Source of the DNA: Oscillospiraceae bacterium
GTDB taxonomy: Bacteria; Bacillota; Clostridia; Oscillospirales; Ruminococcaceae
Length of the DNA: 64,000 nt
Direction of reading: 5' to 3'
NCBI GenBank assembly: GCA_902779915.1
Contig: CACZDM010000003.1
Coordinates: 62,001-126,000, forward strand
Position 1 is the first letter of the stretch. Each line of letters begins with the position of its first letter. Below the pieces are notes generated by a model. That model was not told the DNA's origin, made no database searches, and was given only the letters and a program-made list of their open reading frames with translations. The position numbers and the translations under genes were made by a program. Positions 57,232 through 64,000 of this stretch are shown here, one piece after another.

Positions 57232-59073
57232 ATGCAAATAAAAATCATTAAAAAAATTCTAGCGGTTATGATTGCTGCTTCAACCATCTCAACAACCCCT
57301 ATTCTTGCAAGAGCCCTGCCTCCTAAAAATGGCGCCGAAGAGAAAAGCTTTCAAAAAAATGAATCTGGAAATAACCCAGATAAAAAACAAACTCCTGACA
57401 ACAAAATGTTTTTGATCACTCAACCTGAAGTTAAAAAACAAACCTCAATTGAAGAAAAAAAACAATCACAAAATGTCATCAAAAATCCACTAGATGACGA
57501 TATTCAAAGAATGAATGATATAGTATCTAGGCCTTTTCACAATGAACCTGAGAGAAGATTTTTTGTTCAAACGATTAAAAATTTTTCTAAATATTGTTTT
57601 TTTAAAGATTGGGCAAAAACAAAGGTTGACAATATATTAATCACATTGCGTTCGTGTTTAATCTCCCAAGACCTTCATCCAGATATTGCAACCATTATCT
57701 CATACATGCTGGAAGTTGGATGTTTTGAAGGTTTGGCGAAAAATAAAATATCTGAGATTTTAAAACCTCTTGCGCAGTGTTCATATTCTGCCGCTGCTAG
57801 AAAAAATGTTTTGGTCGCGATGTCGTCTCTTGTCAGAAGTAAATTTCTAGAAAGTTCTTCGAGCGAAATGATTTTTAATGTTGTATGCATATTGAGTGAA
57901 TGTTCGCGTGATGTGGAAAGTGGAATTAATGTTGCAATCATCATGAAATATTTAGCTTCTGGAGGATATTTTAAGGCGTATAATCAAAATCAAATTCACA
58001 CTGTTTTGAGCATTTTGAACAATTGCGCTAAAGACGATTTTGCAAAAAGAGAGGTTGCAGACGTTATAGAATATTTGATAGATCTTGGAATTTTTCAAAA
58101 TTGTCCTCTGGAATTAGTTGATATATTGGACAAATGTTCTGCTAATTCCGGGCAATATCCCGGCATATTTAGCTCTGGAAATGCTGTTGTTTTGGCCATT
58201 TCACGTTTAGTTGAGTGTGGCTGTTTGGAAGAATGCTCTCAAGCAAGCGCTTCCCAAATAATGAACATATTGTTTAGATGCTCAGGATGTGGGTGTGATA
58301 AAAATGAAATTGAAAATATTATTAAATATTTAAAAGAAAAAGGATATTTAAAACATTGGCTGGAAAACAATATTGCGGCAAAAAAAATCTCAACATTATT
58401 TAAAAATTCAGAAAGCCATGCTGAATCATATGAACCAAAGAAAAAGACATCAGATGGTGAAAACAAAAAAACAGTCAAGACAAATGAACCCGCAAAAACT
58501 AATGATATAGTGATAGATTTGGCAAAAAAAACAACACTGAGTAATAAAGCCAAAAAAACAGCCATGTTAAACAAACCGGAAATATGTTTATTGGGCAAAA
58601 AGACGAATTGTGATGATAAAACAAACTCGTTGGATAAAAATTTATCAGAAGCCATTAAAAATTTGGTTAAAGAAGAATGTTCCAAACCGGGCAGCATTGG
58701 CAATTTGTCGGATGATAAAATTTCAAAAATAATTTATATGTTGCGTGATCATTGCGATAATGGCGGTTCCAAAAAGTGTGTTGCTATGTCAATTGAGTGG
58801 CTAGCAAACCGTAATTTGCTACGAAATTGTTCAAAATCAAAAATTCTACAAATAGTAGATATATTAGATGCATGTGCTGATGATTTTGACGCAAAAAAAT
58901 TCGTCGCAAATGCCATAGCTATGCTTTTAAAAAAAGATTTTTTAAATACTTTTTCAACATCTGAGCTTAAAAATGTTAAAAAAATATTGATCAAGTGTTT
59001 AGATGGAGAGGGCGCTAAAGCTTTAGTTGCTTTTGCCATTAAGATATTTGCTGAAAAAGGATTGCCAGTATAA
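57232..59073 (+). CDS. secreted repeat protein with two solenoid blocks
   Basis: 613 residues. Signal peptide MQIKIIKKILAVMIAASTIS then TTPILARAL. A charged linker with no repeats runs to about residue 90. A first block of about seven repeats (CSYSAAARKNVLVAMSSLVR) follows, then a Lys/Thr-rich linker at about 390-465 (AKKTTLSNKAKKTAMLNK). A second block of about three repeats (KILQIVDILDACADDFDAKK) ends the protein. AAAGGAG lies 11 nt before the ATG. The hinge-like basic linker between blocks is unusual in the family. Function unknown. Confidence 0.84.
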   Translation: MQIKIIKKILAVMIAASTISTTPILARALPPKNGAEEKSFQKNESGNNPDKKQTPDNKMFLITQPEVKKQTSIEEKKQSQNVIKNPLDDDIQRMNDIVSRPFHNEPERRFFVQTIKNFSKYCFFKDWAKTKVDNILITLRSCLISQDLHPDIATIISYMLEVGCFEGLAKNKISEILKPLAQCSYSAAARKNVLVAMSSLVRSKFLESSSSEMIFNVVCILSECSRDVESGINVAIIMKYLASGGYFKAYNQNQIHTVLSILNNCAKDDFAKREVADVIEYLIDLGIFQNCPLELVDILDKCSANSGQYPGIFSSGNAVVLAISRLVECGCLEECSQASASQIMNILFRCSGCGCDKNEIENIIKYLKEKGYLKHWLENNIAAKKISTLFKNSESHAESYEPKKKTSDGENKKTVKTNEPAKTNDIVIDLAKKTTLSNKAKKTAMLNKPEICLLGKKTNCDDKTNSLDKNLSEAIKNLVKEECSKPGSIGNLSDDKISKIIYMLRDHCDNGGSKKCVAMSIEWLANRNLLRNCSKSKILQIVDILDACADDFDAKKFVANAIAMLLKKDFLNTFSTSELKNVKKILIKCLDGEGAKALVAFAIKIFAEKGLPV

Positions 59074-59140
59074 CTTCCCTAAAAAATATAATAATTAGCA
59101 CCATAATATTTGAAAATGTTCAAAAAGAGGAGTTTTTGCC

Positions 59141-61642
59141 ATGAAAATTAAAATTATTAGAAAATTTTTAGCATTTTCTATTGCTATTTCAACTGTTGCA
59201 GCCATGCCGGGACTGGCTGGTGCTATGCCAAAAAAATCAAATGTGAGTGAAAATAAAGTAAACGAAAACGAAAAAGAAAAAGAAAAAGAAAAAGAAAAAG
59301 AATGCATGGAAACGCTAGAAAAAGTGTTAAATGAATATGATAATATCGTATTTTCTGAAGTAACTCACTTTTCAGGAGATAAAGATTTTGTGGACAGTGT
59401 TGAGTTTTTAAGTTCACATCATAAAGATATTTTTAAAAATTTTTCACAAGAAAAAATGACAAAAATATTATGTTTTTTGCACATGATTTCTAAATTTGAC
59501 AATTACTTCCACTATCAAATTGTGAAGATCATTCAAAATTTATCCGATATTAATTTTTCAAAGGAAGGAATTATTGAAATACTAGATATATTGAAGGTAT
59601 GCCGAGATTATTTTGATGGATATGGAATTGAGGACATTTTCCTAAATTTAAGAGATTCCTATTTTGGACCTGAAAAGGAAATATTTTCCAAAGCAGCGGA
59701 TGTGTTTTTGTATCTGGTTGAGGACCCTTCAAATATACGTGCCGTTTTTGACCTTATAAATAGTTTAATGTGTGCTAATTTTCCATTTTTAGATTATTGC
59801 ACACCATCGCAAATTTCAAAAATAATTGACTTATTTGATATATTTATAAAAAAATGTGAGACCATACAAACATGTGATTTACAATTCGCTCTGGAATTAG
59901 CGCGTCACCCTAAATTGAAAACATGTTCCTCAAAATCGATTCTGAAATTTAAAGATATTATTATAAATTTAACAAATGACAAAAAATTTTTAAATTCCAA
60001 ACATATTAATCCTGCTGCTTTCATAGCAGAGTTTGTTAAGACCGGGATTTTAACGAATTTAGACAAACAACAAACCATGACAATTTTTGATGAACTGCTT
60101 AAATTTTCTGAAGGTAATATTGAAATCCCAATCAATATGTTTGGAAGAAAATTAAATAATAATGAAAGATTTAATAATAATTCCGAAATTTTTGAAAAAC
60201 CTGGAGCCTATGGTGTGTACGCAGTATATTCAAAATCCATTTTACCCTGCGCCAAGGGGAACATTGTTTCAGATGTGGCCTCATATTTTGGCTCTCATAT
60301 ATATATCAATAATTTAAAAACCGATAGTGATAATGCTAGAAGAACAGCAACTATTATTAAAAATTTAATTTGGTGTCCTGCATTTGACAGGAGTGAACTC
60401 GCGGTCATTGATATTTTAAGTGAGTGCGTTAAAACAAATAAAGCAAAAGATGCTGTTTTGGCCGCGATAGCGCATATGGTTCATAATCCAAGTTTTTCTG
60501 TCGATATGAAAACGCAAATGACAAAAATTATTCAAATCCTAAATATATGTTCGAAAGATGATGATAGGCAGCTTGCCGTTTCGTCGATTATTGGAGAACT
60601 GGCTGAATTTGATTTTTTTAAAGAATCTTCCGAGGATGAATTGCTCAAAATCATTGATAGTTTAACTATGTGCGCTAAAAATTGTGAGGCAAATAAAAAT
60701 GTTAAATTCTCTCTTGAAAAAATGTTATTAGATTCAAATTCATCACCAAGTGTGGCATTGCAAATGCTTGATTTGCTTTTTAAATGTGTGACGGAGGATT
60801 CTGATAAAGAAAGCATAGTTTCAATTATGGAATATTTAGCGTTTAGCGAGAAGCTTAACAATTGTAAACCCAACACAATGTCAACATTAGTGTTAGTTCA
60901 TATTTTGAACGAGTGTTGTGATGACAATAAAACACAAGCTGTTTCAAAAATTATTGAAAAATTAGCAAATTCTCATATCATTGAATATAGCAATGACTCC
61001 ATAACTTTGATAAATGACATATTGGAAAAATGTTCGAGTAATAAATTTGCAAAAAAAAATGTTGTGAATTCTGTTGAAAAATTATTGAATAATAGCCATA
61101 TTAATAGTTCTTCCCATAAAAACAACACTTCAAATGCCTTTTTGCCTGGTAATGGTGCTGAAATTTACCGAATTTTGAAGATATTAAACAATTGCTGGAT
61201 TGATTGCTATGGAGACGTTGCGCTTAAGGTTGTTTCGTCAGCGAATTTGATAAAAAAAGCCTACAATAACGTTCAAAATAGTGATGATAGTTGGATTGTT
61301 AAAAATCTTATAAAACTTTTAAATAATTGCGCACATAATAATATTGCTAAAAAAGATTGCGTTAAATTCATTAATAAATTGATTATTGATGGATGTTTTT
61401 CAGATAATTATTTATCCATCACTTTAGGTTTGCTTCAAAAATGTGTTGAATATGCTCCCGCGAAGGAGGATGTTTTGGCTGCGGTTCAAAGCTTGGTTGA
61501 CTTTGGCTATATTAATCCCAATAATATTTCTTCACATAAAGACCAAATATGTTCACTGATACTTAATTGTTCAGAATGTGGTAATAAAGAAATTTTGGGG
61601 ATGATTCATAAAAAACTTTTTACAAATGATGGTATATGTTGA
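59141..61642 (+). CDS. secreted large repeat protein, diverged
   Basis: 833 residues. Signal peptide MKIKIIRKFLAFSIAISTVA then AMPGLAGAM. A short EK-repeat (EKEKEKEKE) forms the linker. The repeats are less regular than in other members; the clearest are in the second half (ILSECVKTNKAKDAVLAAIA, ILNICSKDDDRQLAVSSIIG). The N-terminal half has long spacers, with one Gly/Tyr-rich stretch (EKPGAYGVYAVYSK). Only 67 bp separate it from the 57232 gene, with no TTAACA box and no terminator, so the two are probably one transcript. AAGAGGAG precedes the ATG. Function unknown. Confidence 0.82.
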   Translation: MKIKIIRKFLAFSIAISTVAAMPGLAGAMPKKSNVSENKVNENEKEKEKEKEKECMETLEKVLNEYDNIVFSEVTHFSGDKDFVDSVEFLSSHHKDIFKNFSQEKMTKILCFLHMISKFDNYFHYQIVKIIQNLSDINFSKEGIIEILDILKVCRDYFDGYGIEDIFLNLRDSYFGPEKEIFSKAADVFLYLVEDPSNIRAVFDLINSLMCANFPFLDYCTPSQISKIIDLFDIFIKKCETIQTCDLQFALELARHPKLKTCSSKSILKFKDIIINLTNDKKFLNSKHINPAAFIAEFVKTGILTNLDKQQTMTIFDELLKFSEGNIEIPINMFGRKLNNNERFNNNSEIFEKPGAYGVYAVYSKSILPCAKGNIVSDVASYFGSHIYINNLKTDSDNARRTATIIKNLIWCPAFDRSELAVIDILSECVKTNKAKDAVLAAIAHMVHNPSFSVDMKTQMTKIIQILNICSKDDDRQLAVSSIIGELAEFDFFKESSEDELLKIIDSLTMCAKNCEANKNVKFSLEKMLLDSNSSPSVALQMLDLLFKCVTEDSDKESIVSIMEYLAFSEKLNNCKPNTMSTLVLVHILNECCDDNKTQAVSKIIEKLANSHIIEYSNDSITLINDILEKCSSNKFAKKNVVNSVEKLLNNSHINSSSHKNNTSNAFLPGNGAEIYRILKILNNCWIDCYGDVALKVVSSANLIKKAYNNVQNSDDSWIVKNLIKLLNNCAHNNIAKKDCVKFINKLIIDGCFSDNYLSITLGLLQKCVEYAPAKEDVLAAVQSLVDFGYINPNNISSHKDQICSLILNCSECGNKEILGMIHKKLFTNDGIC

Positions 61643-61664
61643 ATTTTATTATTTAGCAAGCGTA

Positions 61665-61694
61665 AAACTCTCGGACTGGATGCTGGGAGTTTTT
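61665..61694 (+). terminator. terminator after the 59141 gene
   Basis: AAAACTCTC-GGACTGGATGCT-GGGAGTTTTT, a 9-bp stem with one wobble pair and T run. Confidence 0.75.
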
Positions 61695-61715
61695 CAAATT
61701 AAAAATATATTAAAA

Positions 61716-61758
61716 TTCACAAAAAATTAACAATTATCATTTATTTATCTGATATACT
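61716..61758 (+). promoter_or_regulatory. PhoP/WalR-type box and -10 for the 61795 gene
   Basis: TTCACA at 61716, TTAACA at 61727, -10 TATACT at 61753. The C at position 3 of the first half fits PhoP (TTHAYA) better than WalR. Confidence 0.7.
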
Positions 61759-61794
61759 ATTCTGGAAAAAATTGAAAGAGGAGAACATGTTTTT

Positions 61795-64000
61795 ATGAAA
61801 AAGAAAATTGTTCAAAAAATTATGGCGGCTGTTATTTCAATTGCAACAATTTCATCAACGCCTGGTTTGACAAGCGCAATTAAAATATCCACAACGCCCT
61901 GGGCGGAAAGTGGGAAAAAGGGGAGAGGAAGGAAGAAAAATCCAGGAAAAATTAAGGGAAAAAGGAAAAACAAAAAAACTGCGCGACCTCCCAGAAAATC
62001 TAAAGAAGAGCGTGACATAGAAAAACTCAAAAAAATATTTGAAAAATTACGCAAGAAAAAGAAAAAAGATGAAAAAAATATTCAATTAAATCAAAATAAT
62101 ATTACTTATAACGAAAATGTTCAAAACGAGATTGAAATGGCCGAAGAGGAAAACGCTTCTGGATCAGAAAATATTCAAAACGAGTCTGAAATGGCCGAAC
62201 AAGAAAACGCTTCTGGATCAGAAAATATTCAAAATGAGTCTGAAATGGCTGAAGAGGAAGAAAATATATTAACAACAATAGAAATACTAGAAAGTTGCTG
62301 CCAAGATGTTGACGCGAGAAAAAACGTCGCAAATTCCATTTTTGCCTTAACTCAGAGAGGTTTTTTTAAAAATAAATCCAAAGAGGAAATTTTAAGAGCA
62401 ATAGGCATGTTGAAACTTTGTGTTGAAGATGATTCTTCAAAGACAACCGCCGCTAAAGTTATTAATCAAATGGCTTATTGTGGATATTTTGTTGGATGGA
62501 CAAGGGAAGAAGTTTTGAAAATATTTGAAGTTTTGACAAAATGTGCAGAGCAGCAAGCTGTCTTAAAAATCGTTTGGAGCGCTGTTTATTATATAGACGT
62601 AAATGTCTGTTTTAGGAATTGGAACGGTGAAGACTTTAAAGAATTGTTGAATTCACCGTCAAAATTTTCTCAGAACCTTAATGCAATACAATCTATCTCA
62701 AAGGCTATTTTAAAATTAATATCCGCTGTAAATGTGAGCAATAAAAAACCAGTTAATGTTTCACAAAAAGTTGATGACAATGTTGGCGCAGATCAAGATG
62801 TTAATATGCAAAAAAATGAAATTGTGGCACAAAAAGTTGATGACAATGTTGGCGCAGATCAAGATGCTAATATGCAAAAAAATAAGACTGTTTCACAAAA
62901 AGTTGATGACAATGTTGGCGTAGATCAACATGCTAATATGCAAAAAAATGAGACTGTTTCACAAAAAGTTGATGACAATGTTGGCGCAGATCAAGATGCT
63001 AATATGCAAAAAAATGAAATTGTGGCACAAAAAGTTGATGACAATGTTGGTGCAGATCAAGATGCTAATATGCAAAAAAATGAAATTGTGGCACAAAAAG
63101 TTGATGACAATGTTGATTTTGATGAAAATTTAGGCAAAGATATTGATATTGTGAAATATATTCTAGAAGTGGCGAAAAAAAACAAATTATATGCCATAAG
63201 AAAACATCAAATTGAAATATCAGAACGAATATTTAAATATTTAGAAAATAAGGACCCAAAGCAACAGATTGAGATTATTACTGAATTAGCTAAAAATAAA
63301 TGCTTTGAATGTTGGCAAAAAACAATTTTGATGAAAATATTTACAATTATAGAAAAATATTCTAAAAATGATTATCTAAAATTTGAAGTTTCCAAAGCTG
63401 TTTTAGAGTTAAACAAAATCGATTTCTCTGGTGTTCAGAGCAAAACAAAAAATGAAGTATGTGAAAAATTATTAGACATATTGTTTGCGTGTGATGAAAA
63501 CAGTTGCGACAAAAGCAATATTTTGTCTAGTATTGCAGATTTGATTGGAAGCTCTTTACGATACTATGGGGGATCAGGTTTAACACAAAATTATCAAGTA
63601 AAAATATTGAATTTATTAAAAGAAGGGATGGGCGATCAAAATTCCAAAAAATCTGCTTCACATGCATTTGCTGTGATCTGTGATAAAAAGGTTTATAAAA
63701 GTTTTAATACGGAATTGTTGGAAGAATTATCAAAAATTAAAGATGAGGTATTTAAATTTATTAAAACAACAACAGCAAATTCTGATGATTTTGATAAAAA
63801 AGATTTTGTATTTATTCTTAAAGTTATGATTAAAAATAATTTTTTAAACCAGGAAGAAATCATTCAGGCTACAGGTATTTTAGAGAAATGTTCAGAAGAT
63901 AATTTGGCCAAAGAAGATATTTTAAATGCTATTGGATATTTATCTAATATCGAAGGCTCTTGGCGCTCATCAAGAGAAGCTGCTTTGAAAGTAATTTCTA
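61795..64000 (+). CDS. secreted repeat protein with tandem linkers (partial, runs off the window)
   Basis: The frame from ATG 61795 is open to the window end, at least 735 residues. An AGAGGAG lies upstream; the ATG at 61787 is in another frame. Signal peptide MKKKIVQKIMAAVISIATIS then STPGLTSAI. A basic linker (GRGRKKNPGKIKGKRKNK) is followed by three 18-residue acidic repeats (ENIQNESEMAEQENASGS). Three or four solenoid repeats follow, then five to six 22-residue linker repeats (AQKVDDNVGADQDANMQKNE). A second, irregular solenoid block continues to the edge. The C-terminus lies outside the window. Function unknown. Confidence 0.85.
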   Translation, partial: MKKKIVQKIMAAVISIATISSTPGLTSAIKISTTPWAESGKKGRGRKKNPGKIKGKRKNKKTARPPRKSKEERDIEKLKKIFEKLRKKKKKDEKNIQLNQNNITYNENVQNEIEMAEEENASGSENIQNESEMAEQENASGSENIQNESEMAEEEENILTTIEILESCCQDVDARKNVANSIFALTQRGFFKNKSKEEILRAIGMLKLCVEDDSSKTTAAKVINQMAYCGYFVGWTREEVLKIFEVLTKCAEQQAVLKIVWSAVYYIDVNVCFRNWNGEDFKELLNSPSKFSQNLNAIQSISKAILKLISAVNVSNKKPVNVSQKVDDNVGADQDVNMQKNEIVAQKVDDNVGADQDANMQKNKTVSQKVDDNVGVDQHANMQKNETVSQKVDDNVGADQDANMQKNEIVAQKVDDNVGADQDANMQKNEIVAQKVDDNVDFDENLGKDIDIVKYILEVAKKNKLYAIRKHQIEISERIFKYLENKDPKQQIEIITELAKNKCFECWQKTILMKIFTIIEKYSKNDYLKFEVSKAVLELNKIDFSGVQSKTKNEVCEKLLDILFACDENSCDKSNILSSIADLIGSSLRYYGGSGLTQNYQVKILNLLKEGMGDQNSKKSASHAFAVICDKKVYKSFNTELLEELSKIKDEVFKFIKTTTANSDDFDKKDFVFILKVMIKNNFLNQEEIIQATGILEKCSEDNLAKEDILNAIGYLSNIEGSWRSSREAALKVIS
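62113..62262 (+). repeat. 54-bp tandem repeat, about three units
   Basis: Units begin at 62113, 62167 and 62221 with GAAAATATTCAAAACGAG and code for 18 residues each, in frame. Confidence 0.9.
62764..63114 (+). repeat. 66-bp tandem repeat, five full units and a partial
   Basis: CAAAAAGTTGATGAC recurs at 62764, 62830, 62896, 62962, 63028 and 63094. Units are nearly identical, in frame (22 residues), and separate two solenoid blocks. Confidence 0.95.

Noticed and set aside
27323-64000. CRISPR array, considered because of the many regular repeats
   Set aside because: Repeats are 123 bp and coding, with no short repeat-spacer pattern and no cas genes.

Overview
This is an AT-rich chromosomal segment that looks like Clostridia (low-GC Firmicutes). 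The evidence is the order secY-adk-map-KOW protein-infA-rpmJ-rpsM-rpsK-rpsD-rpoA-rplQ, four-cysteine (zinc) forms of S4, S14, L36, L24 and adenylate kinase, strong AGGAGG ribosome binding sites and ordinary sigma-A promoters. Coding is split by strand. Everything left of about 26.65 kb is on the minus strand and everything to the right is on the plus strand.

Region 1 (1-5935, minus) makes surface polysaccharide. It has a truncated ABC-2 exporter permease, the four dTDP-L-rhamnose genes rfbC, rfbB, rfbD and rfbA, and two family 2 glycosyltransferases. Region 2 (6107-21846, minus) is the S10-spc-alpha ribosomal supercluster, complete from rpsJ to rplQ. It includes rpmD and rpmJ, and carries secY, adk, map, infA and a KOW protein. 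It is driven from a good promoter about 300 nt upstream through a long leader. Region 3 (22217-27160) holds two copies of a roughly 380-bp element with inverted ends (MITE-like). They flank a large secreted repeat protein gene and ychF.

Region 4 (27.2-64 kb, plus) is the striking part. It is a tandem array of about 15 genes and gene remnants. Nearly all encode a Sec signal peptide, a charged low-complexity linker and many 39-42 residue helical repeats resembling ARM/HEAT alpha-solenoids, each with a conserved cysteine. No cell-wall anchor or catalytic domain is recognisable. Eleven of the promoters share one architecture: two TTAACA-like hexamers 11 bp apart, with the -10 hexamer starting exactly 26 bp after the start of the proximal one. 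This matches PhoP- or WalR-type response-regulator sites, so the family is probably a co-regulated regulon of exported solenoid proteins. The array is evolving: it contains 123-bp near-identical repeats, a chimeric gene broken by one stop codon, a mini-gene with a lost start codon and several decayed copies. Secreted, expanding solenoid families fit a host-associated (symbiont) lifestyle, but that is inference.
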